The notes under the pieces: generated by a model | The model's input: only the letters and a program-made list of their open reading frames with translations | What the model was told of the DNA's origin: nothing | The model's database searches: none | From: Streptomyces silvae | Lineage (GTDB): Bacteria > Actinomycetota > Actinomycetes > Streptomycetales > Streptomycetaceae | Length of the DNA stretch: 64,000 nt | Reading direction: 5' to 3' | Assembly (NCBI RefSeq): GCF_016745505.1 | Contig: NZ_JAERUC010000197.1 | Span: forward strand, 1 to 64,000 | Shown here: piece after piece, positions 19,701-27,737 of the stretch | Layout of the letters: the number at the start of each line of letters is the position of its first letter | Numbering within the stretch: position 1 is the stretch's first letter | Made by a program: the position numbers and the translations under genes

Positions 19701-21887
19701 CTGGAGGACTGGCTGGACTTCGCGGAGTCGCTGCTGGGCACGCAGGAGGTTCCGTCGGACTCGCTGGTGGCATCGTTCGCGACGCTGGACGAGCTGGAAC
19801 CGTACGAGGACGCACTGCCCGAGCTGATGGGAATGGATCGGGCGCACTGGCTGGAGAACCGATTCCTGTGGGTGGCGGTTGCGGCGGATGTTGCGGCGCG
19901 GCAGGGGTTCTTCCACTGGGAGCTGGAGTACGCGCAGGTGTTTGCGCGGGGTGGGTACGACTTGCAGGTGGGGAATCCGCCTTGGGTTAGGCCGCGGTGG
20001 CAGGAGGATCTGGTTCTGGCGGAGCTGGAACCGTGGTTCGCGCTGACCGAAAAGCCTAGCGTGACGGATTGGAGATCACGAAAGGGAGATACGCTCAAGG
20101 AAACAACGAGGGCACGCCACTATTTCCTGGAAGAGCTGTCTTCCAACATTGGAACCCTATCGGTTCTGAGCAATTCCACGATGTATCCCTTGCTCACTGG
20201 AACCCAACCAGACCTGTACCGAGCCTTCATGTGTCAAGCGTGGTCGAACCTACACTCCACAGGGATGGCTGGACTCATTCACCCGGACTCACATTTCGCA
20301 GGGATCAAGGAGAAAACTCTCCGAGGGGCGACCTACAGACACCTACGCCTTCATGCACATTTCATCAATGCAAAACTGCTATTCGATATTCACGATCGCA
20401 TTGAATATGGAATCCACGTGTACGGCGCAGGGCGAGCACCAAACTTCATACACGCAAGCTGGCTCTTCACAGCCGAGACTCTCAGCGGGTCCCTCTCACA
20501 CAATAGCTCCGGCCCGACCCCTGGCATGAAATATAACCAGAATTGGGACATTCGCTCGCACGGGGCGCGGCTGATCCATGTAGACGAACAGCAGTTGGCG
20601 CAGTGGAATAAGCTTTCAGGCGAAGACGGCGTCCCCGACTTGGAGGCCGCGCTCCTGTACCCCGTTACTACCGACGAGCAAGGAGCCATTGCGGCACTGT
20701 CTGCCGTGGCGGAACGTGTCATACGCCATAAACCGGCCATCAGTCCCGGCTATCACGAAAAGAAGGCCAAGGAAGATGGCCTGATCAGATGGGACACAAA
20801 CCAGCCGACCACCCTGGATCAGGTAATTCTACAGGGCCCTCATTTCGCAGTCGCAACTCCATTCAACAAGCAACCCAATATCCCATGCCGCCACAACCAG
20901 GACTATTCACCCTGGGACCATCGGACCATCGCTGCCGACGTCGTACCCCACACGAATTACGTACGCGCAAGCGACCTCGTTCGATACCAGGACGCGCAAG
21001 ACATGTGGAATGGCCGTCGACACACAGAGTATTATCGATTGGCTTGGCGAATCATGATTCCGCTCGCCAACGAACGAAGCTTGTTCGCTGCACTTATCCC
21101 TCCGGGGCCATCACATATTCACGGCGTGCACTCAATGGTGCTCCCGAGTAATCTCCTCACGGTCCTAAATTCTGGGTTTTGGGCGGCCCTCCCGCTGGAT
21201 TACCTACTTCGCATCACGGGCCGCGCCAATCTGATGACTGGCGAGGCGCTCAAGATGCCTGCGCCTACCTCCAACCACCCGCTCGCCGCCCCCCTGCTCC
21301 TCCGCACTCTCCGCCTCAACTGCCTCACCGATGCATACACCCCCCTCTGGGAAGAGCTGTACCACCCCACCTGGCCCGGCTACGAAGACTGGGCCAACCC
21401 GGTGTGGCCCAACCTCGCCCCCCTGGCGACTCCCCTCACGTCTACCTGGCAGTACGACACCCCCCTCCGCACCGAATACGAACGCCGCGCCGCCCTCGTA
21501 GAGCTCGACGCGCTCGTCTCCGTCTGGCTCGGCATCACCGCCGATCAGCTAGTCGCGATCTATAAGTCCCGCTACCCCGTCCTCTCCGACTACGAGTCCG
21601 AGATGTACTTCGACGCCCGCGGCCGCAAAATCGCCCGCAACCACAACACCCACGGTCACGGCCAGACCAAGCAGGACTACCTCGACCTCCTCGACCACCT
21701 GGCCTCCCCCGCCACCACCCCACCCCCCGCCGGCTACACCGCCCCCTTCTACAAGGCCGACCGTGAAACCGAAATGCGCGCCGCTCACGCGCACTTCCAG
21801 GCCCGCCTGGATGCCGAGATCGCCGCAGGCCGCTGGTCCCCGCCCGAGCCGGCCCTCACCCCGGAAAGCGCGCCCGTGCCGGAATGA
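16764..21887 (+). CDS. Giant N6-adenine DNA methyltransferase, DrmMI-like
   Basis: 1707 residues. Residues 1-600 are a large N-terminal region with a YVLLLVGGVVVLADR beta-rich core, as seen before the methylase domain of Eco57I-like enzymes. The methylase has YYTPESL, motif I EPALGSGAF (635-643) and the catalytic NPPW at 1071-1074, separated by an unusually long insertion. Residues about 1096-1495 (20050-21250) should be the target-recognition domain; this stretch is far AT-richer than the rest. I see no PD-(D/E)XK nuclease. The gene overlaps the next by ATGA. The pairing with an SNF2 helicase matches DrmD/DrmMI of class 1 DISARM, so it probably marks self DNA. Confidence 0.87.
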   Translation: MTYDSLMNRGEYFSAHYLAEVLPKDLKSGLLAEWKQREDEAADALKAAAEESGAEAEPAPDALPVTPRAGLRALRRPYFRARSYFALGGEHATTESSAVPSVSDDDTVTYASPEWRERVRALNADVLRALGFDAKPRTITVERAEQSYEVRVAHYEKDLVALDCGWAAEPDAALDPNGPGRLLEQLALDGQHRVTTGSKLASFLFACEDAPRYVLLLVGGVVVLADRAAWGEGRYLALSLDAALERNDTKAGGELDTVAALFGADSLRTPEEGGENPLAGLVDKSTKHAVGVSSELRDGLRISVELIANEVLERLREQGVRPEDVKELPELGRQLTRESLRFLYRILFLLYAEARPELGILPSDYPEYQQGYGLARLGDLVAEQDLVDEKSRRGFYLYESLDLLFRKVQEGYRPRRTHGAPSSPAAKASEDLGLRFEPLHSKLFEQESIKLIGARAVPDPRHDADEPGSERFLDTRLRNATLYRVLRLLMLTRGKRKERGGFISYAQLGINQLGAVYEGLMSYSGFVAGEELYEVAKNGDPKDGSWLVPSSRADEYADSVYVRERDEYTGEERRIRHAPGSFVYRLSGRDRQTSASYYTPESLTKVTVQLALQHRLDQDDTVTEAREMLDWKICEPALGSGAFLNEAINQVAAEYLRRRQDELGVAIDTEKYAQELQKAKAYIALHNSYGVDLNETAVELAEVSLWLNTMHPGMEAPWFGLHLRRGNSLIGGRREVYGPERLKKGGWLGTTPERFPLADAVTGAELPEGAVHHFLLPAKEWGAVAAEKEAKALAPEAAKTLGAWRKAITKSPSAKQTARLQGLARRAEYLWGLVVRRLEISERDISRRIDVWGAEEGWLRSPEVAVQREKVLADLEAVDTPYWRLKTLMDTWCALWFWPVQEAALLDGSAEQYARPAEVAGVTADHESGVLMSWETDDLFGETTDSRELTRESVERRRGTGRRKEQIREQRRPVIPLAALEDWLDFAESLLGTQEVPSDSLVASFATLDELEPYEDALPELMGMDRAHWLENRFLWVAVAADVAARQGFFHWELEYAQVFARGGYDLQVGNPPWVRPRWQEDLVLAELEPWFALTEKPSVTDWRSRKGDTLKETTRARHYFLEELSSNIGTLSVLSNSTMYPLLTGTQPDLYRAFMCQAWSNLHSTGMAGLIHPDSHFAGIKEKTLRGATYRHLRLHAHFINAKLLFDIHDRIEYGIHVYGAGRAPNFIHASWLFTAETLSGSLSHNSSGPTPGMKYNQNWDIRSHGARLIHVDEQQLAQWNKLSGEDGVPDLEAALLYPVTTDEQGAIAALSAVAERVIRHKPAISPGYHEKKAKEDGLIRWDTNQPTTLDQVILQGPHFAVATPFNKQPNIPCRHNQDYSPWDHRTIAADVVPHTNYVRASDLVRYQDAQDMWNGRRHTEYYRLAWRIMIPLANERSLFAALIPPGPSHIHGVHSMVLPSNLLTVLNSGFWAALPLDYLLRITGRANLMTGEALKMPAPTSNHPLAAPLLLRTLRLNCLTDAYTPLWEELYHPTWPGYEDWANPVWPNLAPLATPLTSTWQYDTPLRTEYERRAALVELDALVSVWLGITADQLVAIYKSRYPVLSDYESEMYFDARGRKIARNHNTHGHGQTKQDYLDLLDHLASPATTPPPAGYTAPFYKADRETEMRAAHAHFQARLDAEIAAGRWSPPEPALTPESAPVPE
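20050..21260 (+). other. AT-rich segment inside the methyltransferase gene
   Basis: By hand count, the 60-base lines starting at 20101, 20341 and 20401 contain 48, 42 and 52 percent G+C, whereas lines around 19141 and 21661 are about 65-75 percent. The reading frame stays open throughout. The low-GC part lies just after NPPW and covers the expected target-recognition domain, so it looks like a segment acquired by recombination. Confidence 0.8.
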
Positions 21888-23149
21888 CAGGACCGCTGCC
21901 CCACTCACCCGATAGGTTCGCGACCATGCCCGGCCGTCTGCTCGAACTCCACGTGGAGAACTTCCGCAGTCTCCGTGACGTGACCGTCCCCCTCGGCCCC
22001 CTCACCGTCCTGGTGGGGCCGAACGGGGTCGGCAAGTCCAACCTGCTGAAGGTCTTCGACCTGCTCTCGGACATCATCCGCACCGACCTCCAGCCCGCCC
22101 TGGACGCACGCGGCGGCTTCGACGAGGTCGCGTTCTGGGGTGGTCCCAAGCCACCCACGTCCATGACAATTCGGCTCAAGGCAACCTGGACGACGCACGC
22201 GAGCGTCAACGCACCCGACGAGTACGAGCTCACCGTCCGCCGCCGCAAGCTCCGCAGCAGCGAAGACGCCTACAGCCTGTCCCGCATCGAGAGCTTCCAG
22301 TTCAAGCGCACCCAGGGTCGCGGCCGACGCATCACCGTCTCCGGCGAGGAGGCCAAGGTCGTCGACAAGCGGGCCGGGAAGGAGTCCGACAGCGGGAGCT
22401 TCGGCATCCAGCGGCTGAGCAGTGGGCTGTCCACCCTGCCGCGCCTGGCCAGTTCGGACGGCGGCGAAGAGGTCTCCAAGGTCGCCCAGCAGCTCTCCAC
22501 GTTCCGGGTGTTCGACGTCGACGTACCGGCCGCGCGGCTCCCTGCCCGCCTCCGCCGCAGCCGCTTCTTTGATCTCTCACCCGACGCCGACAACCTCGCG
22601 GAGTTCCTCTACTACCTCAGCTCCACCGAGGAGACCTGGCAGGACCTGGTAGCCGACGCCCGGACCGTGCTGCCCCAGCTCGACGACATCGAGTTCGCCA
22701 GGCTCGGCGGCTCGGCCGACCAGGTGACCGTCATCCTCCGCGAACGGGGCTTGCGCCGGCCCACCCCGCTCGCCGACGCCTCGTACGGAACCGTCCGCCT
22801 GCTCGGGCTCCTCGCCATGCTCTACGACCCGGACCCGCCGGCCCTCACCTGCGTCGAGGAGATCGACCACGGCCTGCACCCCCAGGCCCTGGAACTGATC
22901 GTGGAACGACTCCGCGAGGCCTCCACCCGCAGCCAGTTCCTCGTCGCCACCCACTCTCCCGCCCTGGTGGACCGGCTGGAGCCAGAGGAGTTCATCGTCT
23001 GTGACCGCGACGAGGACGGGGCCTCGATCATCCCGGCCCTCACCACGGACGAGGTGCACGACATCGTCGAGGAGTCCGGTGACCAACCACTCGGCGAGCT
23101 GTGGTTCTCCGGGGTGCTCGGAGGCGACCTCACCGGCGGTGAACTGTGA
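21884..23149 (+). CDS. AAA ATPase of the AAA_21/OLD-like group
   Basis: 421 residues if started at the ATG overlapping the methylase stop (ATGA); an in-frame ATG at 21926 is the alternative. It starts ELHVENFRSLRDVTVPLGPLTVLVGPNGVGKSN, the N-terminal signature of RecF/OLD-type ABC-ATPases, with Lys51 in Walker A. Walker B is CVEEIDHG (Glu325-Glu326, Asp328) and the switch His357 is in ATHSP. There is no fused TOPRIM; instead a separate TOPRIM/DUF4276-like protein follows with a 4-bp overlap. Such ATPase/TOPRIM-like pairs act as two-component antiviral effectors in several systems (OLD, Gabija and PARIS are analogues). Confidence 0.88.
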   Translation: MTGPLPHSPDRFATMPGRLLELHVENFRSLRDVTVPLGPLTVLVGPNGVGKSNLLKVFDLLSDIIRTDLQPALDARGGFDEVAFWGGPKPPTSMTIRLKATWTTHASVNAPDEYELTVRRRKLRSSEDAYSLSRIESFQFKRTQGRGRRITVSGEEAKVVDKRAGKESDSGSFGIQRLSSGLSTLPRLASSDGGEEVSKVAQQLSTFRVFDVDVPAARLPARLRRSRFFDLSPDADNLAEFLYYLSSTEETWQDLVADARTVLPQLDDIEFARLGGSADQVTVILRERGLRRPTPLADASYGTVRLLGLLAMLYDPDPPALTCVEEIDHGLHPQALELIVERLREASTRSQFLVATHSPALVDRLEPEEFIVCDRDEDGASIIPALTTDEVHDIVEESGDQPLGELWFSGVLGGDLTGGEL

Positions 23150-23796
23150 GCCGTGGAGCACCGTTCATCCCCCGCCAGGGCCGAGGCGTCATCGTGCTCG
23201 CGGGCGAGGATGCCAACGACTGCGACATCCTGGCGTCGATCATCCGCCAGCACCACCCGAACCTGGGCACGGCGAAGCTCGTGCGCATCAACGACCAGGT
23301 GCGCCTGAAGAAGAAGACCGGGCGCGAACTCGCCACCGCAGTGAGCACACTGGTCGGGAAAGCCAAGGGCAAGGCGCTCCAGCAGCGCGGCCCGCTGGTC
23401 GGTCTGGCCGTCCACGAAGACTTGGACGGCTACACGGACAACCGCTACCGCACCGTACGCAAGACACTGTCCGAGGAGCTCTCGCGCCAGAGCCCTTGCG
23501 ATGCGGCACTCGCCTTGGCGGCCTGGGAGTCGGAGGCGTGGTTACTCCTCTTCCCTGGAGCGTTTCCGCACGTCCGCCCGCGCTGGAAGGTGCCGGCCCA
23601 GCTATGTGGAAACGACACGGGGATGCTCAAGGACCCGAAGGAGGCCTTGAAGACCAAGCTCGGCGCGCCCACCTTCCGCGAGAGCGACGGGGCGTTGATC
23701 GCAAAGGCCGCTTATGAGCGGGGGTTGCTCGCCAGGCCTCAGGGCAAGAACCGCTCGTACGACGACTTCGTGGCCGAACTGACCGCGTGGGGCTGA
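23146..23796 (+). CDS. TOPRIM/DUF4276-like partner of the AAA ATPase
   Basis: 216 residues; the GTG start overlaps the ATPase stop (GTGA). After a hydrophobic strand (VIVLAGED) an acidic pair Glu21-Asp22 is followed by strand VGLAVHEDLDG with Glu91-Asp92-x-Asp94. The E...DxD arrangement is that of TOPRIM-type metal-binding nuclease folds and of DUF4276 proteins. It also contains AWESEAWLLLFP, a motif often seen in DUF4276 proteins. Translational coupling implies a fixed stoichiometry with the ATPase. The nuclease function is inferred, and the target could be phage DNA or a cell component. This is the last gene of the operon; a strong hairpin follows. Confidence 0.75.
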   Translation: MSRGAPFIPRQGRGVIVLAGEDANDCDILASIIRQHHPNLGTAKLVRINDQVRLKKKTGRELATAVSTLVGKAKGKALQQRGPLVGLAVHEDLDGYTDNRYRTVRKTLSEELSRQSPCDAALALAAWESEAWLLLFPGAFPHVRPRWKVPAQLCGNDTGMLKDPKEALKTKLGAPTFRESDGALIAKAAYERGLLARPQGKNRSYDDFVAELTAWG

Positions 23797-23798
23797 GG

Positions 23799-23827
23799 GG
23801 CCGGGCGGGCCGAGGCGCCGCCCGGCC
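23799..23827. terminator. Terminator at the end of the kinase-to-DUF4276 operon
   Basis: GGCCGGGCGG (23799-23808) pairs perfectly with CCGCCCGGCC (23818-23827) across a 9-base loop. It lies three bases after the operon's last stop codon and faces the convergent DUF397 gene, so it can serve both directions. Confidence 0.8.
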
Positions 23828-23830
23828 GTC

Positions 23831-24079
23831 TCACACCTCGCGGGCGAACTTGATGAACGCGGTCCAGGCCTTCGGAGCGAGGGCAAGGCCGGGGCGCGCG
23901 ACGTTCTTCGAGTCGCGGACATGCACAGCGTTCGGGCAGTCTGCTACCTCAACGCACTCGCCGCCCTCCTCGCTGCTGTAGCTCGACTTGTGCCAGGCCA
24001 TGGCGACCTCGATGCATTCGCCACCCCCACCGCTGCTGTAACTGCTCTTGAACCAGACCAGTTCAGAGTTGAGGCTCAT
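23831..24079 (-). CDS. Double DUF397 protein
   Basis: 82 residues containing two copies of the DUF397 core: FKSSYSSGGGGECIEVA and WHKSSYSSEEGGECVEVA, then the usual VRDSKNV and AWTAFI end. DUF397 proteins are small actinobacterial partners of XRE/DUF5753 regulators (WhiJ/BldB-type clusters), probably modulating DNA binding. The start ATG overlaps the stop of the upstream XRE gene by ATGA, so the two are translationally coupled. The second repeat looks complete and the first truncated. Confidence 0.9.
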   Translation of the reverse strand: MSLNSELVWFKSSYSSGGGGECIEVAMAWHKSSYSSEEGGECVEVADCPNAVHVRDSKNVARPGLALAPKAWTAFIKFAREV

Positions 24080-24897
24080 GTCTCTCCCAGCAACTTCTCG
24101 ACGAAGGACAGCGACTCACGGGGAGTGAGCGCCTGAGACCGAAGGATCGCGTAACGCGCTTCAAGCTCTCGAACCTTCGGGTTCCCCGTGTACAAGCGAC
24201 TGTCGTCCTGCACCTCGGTATAGGCAATCCTCCGCTCTTCAGCTGTGTCGATCAAGTTGAACGGCCCGCCCATTGCACCGTGATCCTCACGATCCACTGG
24301 CATCACTTGAACCTCCACGTTGCGCTTCCTACCAACAAGCAGGATCTGCTCCAACTGACCTCGCAGCACTGACTGGCCGCCAGACGGCCTGCGGAGTACA
24401 GGCTCCTCGATGATGAAGCTGAGTAGTGGAACTGGACGCCGGGAGAAGATCTCGTGGCGTGCCAAACGCGCACCGACGCGCTGCTCAATCACCTCATCGT
24501 CGAGCAACGGACGCTGCATCCGGAAGATCGCCCGCGCGTACTCCTCAGTCTGCAACAGCCCTGGTACTACCTGGTTCGCGTACACGTGCAGCTCCACAGC
24601 CCCTGCCTCCAGCCGCGCCGCATCGCGAAAGAACGACGGATACCGCGCCCGAGCCACCTCCGCCTTCATCGCAACCAGCAGCCCGCCCGCCCCCAGCACC
24701 TCGTCCGCCCGGTCGATCATCTCCGGCTTCGGGATGCGCCGCCCCAGCTCCACCGAGGCGATCTGGGCCTCGCCGTACCCCAGCAGCGACCCCAACTCGG
24801 CCCGTGTGAGGCCCTTCCGCTCTCGCAGCAGCCTCAGCTGCGCCCCGAAGCACCGCAGGAATCCCACGGCTCCGTCGTCCCGTTCCGTCTCCGCCAT
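24076..24897 (-). CDS. XRE-family regulator with DUF5753 domain (WhiJ type)
   Basis: 273 residues. An N-terminal helix-turn-helix (residues about 18-75, LRLLRERKGLTRAELGSLLGYGEAQIASVELGRRIPKPEMI) is followed by the DUF5753 ligand or partner-binding domain (VPGLLQTEEYARAIF, YTEVQDDSRLYTGNP). With the DUF397 gene downstream and an HATPase gene divergent upstream it forms the classic Streptomyces whiJ-like trio. These act as regulators of development or, often, as local regulators near mobile and defence loci. The base composition is a little lower in GC than the neighbours. Confidence 0.9.
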   Translation of the reverse strand: MAETERDDGAVGFLRCFGAQLRLLRERKGLTRAELGSLLGYGEAQIASVELGRRIPKPEMIDRADEVLGAGGLLVAMKAEVARARYPSFFRDAARLEAGAVELHVYANQVVPGLLQTEEYARAIFRMQRPLLDDEVIEQRVGARLARHEIFSRRPVPLLSFIIEEPVLRRPSGGQSVLRGQLEQILLVGRKRNVEVQVMPVDREDHGAMGGPFNLIDTAEERRIAYTEVQDDSRLYTGNPKVRELEARYAILRSQALTPRESLSFVEKLLGET

Positions 24898-25060
24898 CGC
24901 TCACCCCGCCACGTACACCGCGCACATTCTGTCGACCCCAAAACTACGCACAGCAACCACAACCCGTACCCGAATCCGTCCCGCTCCCCCGAACGAGCGC
25001 TCTGCATCACCCACCCACCCGGCGACCGACCTGTCAGCCGTGTACGCAAGCCCCAGCGGC

Positions 25061-25083
25061 CCGTACAACCGGCCCCCGTACAA
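25061..25083. repeat. Direct repeats in the regulator intergenic region
   Basis: CCGTACAA occurs at 25061-25068 and again at 25076-25083, a period of 15 bp, in the divergent promoter region between the XRE and HATPase genes. A related GTACGCAA lies just upstream (about 25042). The XRE regulator may bind here; this is position-based inference. Confidence 0.35.
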
Positions 25084-25130
25084 GCGTTGCTGCTGGTGAA
25101 CGGGGTGTCGCTCGCGCCAACCTCACTCCC

Positions 25131-25580
25131 ATGACTTCCTCCCCCACCGCCTCGCACAAGACCGCGCCACCGCACACCGGCCACGCATTCGTCATGCGCT
25201 TCACGTCCACCCCGCGCGGTGCCCGCCTCGCGCGGCTCCTCGTAGGTGAACGGCTGGACGTGTGGGGCATCCCCTACCGTTCCCCCGCCCACGAGGCGCT
25301 CTCGCTCATCACCGGTGAGCTCTGCGCCAACGCCGTGCAGCACGGCCACGTCCCCGGACGCGACTTCCGCGTACGCCTCACCCTGACAGCGGAGGTAATC
25401 CGCATCGAGGTGACCGACACCCGCACCGAACGCCAACCCGCCGACACCCGTCGGCCCACCACCCCACCCCCGGACTCCGAGACCGGCCGCGGACTCCTCC
25501 TCGTCGAGCATCTGGCCGCCCGATGGGGTGTCACGCCACGCTTCGGCGCACCCGGCAAGACCATCTGGGCCGAGCTGTGA
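25131..25580 (+). CDS. HATPase_c domain protein (anti-sigma/WhiJ-cluster kinase-like)
   Basis: 149 residues with the GHKL ATP-binding fold: N box ELCANAVQHG, G1-like VTDTRTERQP and G2 GRGLLLVEHLAARWG. It resembles the RsbW/SpoIIAB-like single-domain ATPases that Streptomyces has in many copies beside WhiJ-type regulators. These bind sigma factors or antagonists, or may only bind ATP. It is divergent from the XRE/DUF397 pair. No clear ribosome site precedes the ATG. Confidence 0.88.
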   Translation: MTSSPTASHKTAPPHTGHAFVMRFTSTPRGARLARLLVGERLDVWGIPYRSPAHEALSLITGELCANAVQHGHVPGRDFRVRLTLTAEVIRIEVTDTRTERQPADTRRPTTPPPDSETGRGLLLVEHLAARWGVTPRFGAPGKTIWAEL

Positions 25581-25862
25581 AGGAGCCACCTGGAGCTCGA
25601 TCGGGCGTTCGTGCGACCGCTGGCTCGCCCTGCCCATATCTCCGTACCAGGTTCCGAGTCCGCCCGCTTTGTACGCAGGGCGTTCGCACGTGCGCGGATC
25701 ACGTAGGTTAACTGCGTTCAGGGGGAGTTGGGTCGGTGGGCCTCGGGGCAGGCAAGAGGCCAGTGATCATCAGCGTGTCCGTGCCGGTTGATCACATGAG
25801 GGTTCTTGCCGTTCCTGTCGGGCGTCAGCCGTCTGCGGCTGTGGACGTACAAGGGGGAGACG

Positions 25863-27182
25863 ATGATTGACTACCGCAAGGCACCAGCCGTTCCGGTGTG
25901 GACACTCGCGACGGGTGACGTCCGGGTGCCCGCAGTGGCTGGAGACGGGCCGATGACGGCTGAGCGCCTGGGCGAACTGCGGAGTGTGCTGGCCGCCCTG
26001 GCCGACGAGCCGATCGCCACGCTTGAGGTGCATCCGCTGCCCGCCGACCTCGACCGCAGCCGAGGCATCCCGCTCGATGCCGTGAGTCCCCTGGCACAGC
26101 ACCTGTCGCAACTCGTCACGCAGACAGCGCGGAACTCCTCCGCTGCGGCCACGGCCACCGCCGCCGGCGAGAACCTGTACACCATGGTGGTTCCGGCGAA
26201 GGTCGCCGCCCAGCTCGGTCAGGGCACACTTCGCCCGATGATGTCGAAGGCGGTGGCCGGTGGCATCCGCGGCCCGCTCGTGGACCCCATGGGCCGCATC
26301 GCCTCCGGCGTGACGTTCGTGCCGGTCGGCAAGGCGGCAGCGGCGGGCGCGGCCGGTGGGGCCGGCGCGACGGCCGGTGTCGCGGCCGCCGGCAGCGCGG
26401 CGCTCACCGTGGCCGCGCCGCTCGTGCTCATGGCCGTGGCGGTGGGGGTGAGCGCGCATGCCGACCGGCAGCGCAAGCAGGCCATCGAGCACATCACAGA
26501 GCTGCTGGAGCAACTGCACGAAGAGAAGCTCGATGACGAGCACAGCGAACTCGACGGCTGCCGCGATGCCATCGACAAAGCAACCGCCATCCTGCTCGAC
26601 CAGGGCAAGCTCGGCGTCTCGCTGGGACTGGACTCGGCGGTGCATGCCATCAACACGGCGCTGGGCAGGGCTGATCGCCGCCTTGCCCGGTGGCGGAGCA
26701 CACTCGACAAGCTGCCCGACGGTGAGGCCGTCGAGATAGCCGCGCTGACCAAGTCGTTCCCCGGCATCGATGACCAGGGAGGCACCTTCCGCGCCCACCT
26801 CGAACTCGCCGCTCTCGCCCTCGCGCTGAAGCGGCGGGTCATCGTCCTGCAAGCCGTCGAGCATGCCCAGAACGACCCCGCCAACCTGTTCGAGAGCTTC
26901 ACCCGCGCACTCAGGCGCGACCAGCAGCGCCTCGACGAGCTTGAGTCCGGCATCGCCGGTGTCCTGGTGAGTCTGTCGGCGCTGGAGCTGGCCCGCCCGA
27001 ATGGTCTGCGGCCCGTCTTCACGCCTGGTGAAGTCGATCGACTGATGCGCGCGACACACCGGATTCACCAGCTCGGCGATGGCATCACGGTCAACAGCCG
27101 CGCGACAGACGTGGCGATCGAGATCGCCCGCGACAAGGACGGCTCGGTGGTCGTGTTCCCCGCGCTGCCCGTGGGTGCCTAG
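25863..27182 (+). CDS. Uncharacterised protein with central Ala/Gly membrane segment
   Basis: 439 residues from ATG 25863, chosen for AAGGGGGAG eight bases upstream. Residues about 1-165 are soluble. Residues about 165-200 are a long Ala/Gly-rich hydrophobic stretch (GKAAAAGAAGGAGATAGVAAAGSAALTVAAPLVLMAVAVGV), probably one or two membrane helices or a glycine-zipper-type pore segment. The rest is strongly helical and charged (HADRQRKQAIEHITELLEQL onwards). I do not recognise the family. The shape (helical domains around a glycine-zipper) resembles membrane effectors, but that is only a resemblance. The island context suggests an accessory function. Confidence 0.75.
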   Translation: MIDYRKAPAVPVWTLATGDVRVPAVAGDGPMTAERLGELRSVLAALADEPIATLEVHPLPADLDRSRGIPLDAVSPLAQHLSQLVTQTARNSSAAATATAAGENLYTMVVPAKVAAQLGQGTLRPMMSKAVAGGIRGPLVDPMGRIASGVTFVPVGKAAAAGAAGGAGATAGVAAAGSAALTVAAPLVLMAVAVGVSAHADRQRKQAIEHITELLEQLHEEKLDDEHSELDGCRDAIDKATAILLDQGKLGVSLGLDSAVHAINTALGRADRRLARWRSTLDKLPDGEAVEIAALTKSFPGIDDQGGTFRAHLELAALALALKRRVIVLQAVEHAQNDPANLFESFTRALRRDQQRLDELESGIAGVLVSLSALELARPNGLRPVFTPGEVDRLMRATHRIHQLGDGITVNSRATDVAIEIARDKDGSVVVFPALPVGA

Positions 27183-27248
27183 CGTGCCTTCGGCATCAGG
27201 GCTCCGGGGTCGGGGGTGTCAAGGTCGTGCCGGTGGAGGGGACAGGCC

Positions 27249-27737
27249 GTGCTGATCGCGTCTGTCAGGTACCCGGCACAGTGTTCGGGTTGCGGCTCGG
27301 AGCTGGAGTGCGTCGGTGTTCAGGCGTTGGTCGGGCAGAGCCTTGAATGGGACATCAGCCACCACTGCTCCGGCTGCGGTGACGCTTTGTACGAGTGCGG
27401 GCCAGGAGAAAGCTCCGTGCCGGACGACCTGCGCCGGCGGCTTCTGGCCGAGCACGGCGAGGCACGACTCATGCTCAGTGATCCTCTCGCCAGTTCGGTC
27501 GCTGTGATGAAGGTTCTTCGCGCCGAACTCGGCGAAGATCTGGCACGGACGAAGAGGACGCTCCAGCAGATCCGGGCCGGCATGTTCGCAGGGACGATGC
27601 CCGAGATGGCTCTCTTCGCCCACCGGCTGCGTGCCGCTGGTGTCGAGGCTGAGGTCGAGTGTCCGCAGCAGCCTGACGATGCCCCAGCCGGTGATCCTGC
27701 GGCTGGGCTCGAGGTCCGAACGGCCCGTCGCCCTTGA
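27249..27737 (+). CDS. Small CxxC-containing protein, uncharacterised
   Basis: 162 residues from GTG 27249, preferred over GTG 27216 because GGAGGG lies seven bases upstream. Two CxxC pairs, CSGCGSEL and CSGCGDAL, are about 25 residues apart and should bind one zinc ion. The middle has a helical segment with MKVLRAELGEDLARTKRTLQQIRAG. It follows the 439-residue gene by 66 bp on the same strand and may be in the same transcript. Function unknown; a zinc-ribbon regulator or adaptor is possible. Confidence 0.65.
   Translation: MLIASVRYPAQCSGCGSELECVGVQALVGQSLEWDISHHCSGCGDALYECGPGESSVPDDLRRRLLAEHGEARLMLSDPLASSVAVMKVLRAELGEDLARTKRTLQQIRAGMFAGTMPEMALFAHRLRAAGVEAEVECPQQPDDAPAGDPAAGLEVRTARRP

Noticed and set aside
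16623-19916. 1097-residue open frame on the minus strand
   Set aside because: Shadow of the methyltransferase gene, typical of high-GC DNA; the real gene shows EPALGSGAF and NPPW.
12550-23796. Calling the operon a complete class 1 DISARM or BREX-2/Pgl system
   Set aside because: DrmA, DrmB and DrmC are absent, and so are PglZ and PglY; only the SNF2, methylase and kinase parts are comparable.
24834-25637. Minus-strand open frame across the regulator intergenic region
   Set aside because: It overlaps the real XRE and HATPase genes in other frames and has no ribosome site or domain.
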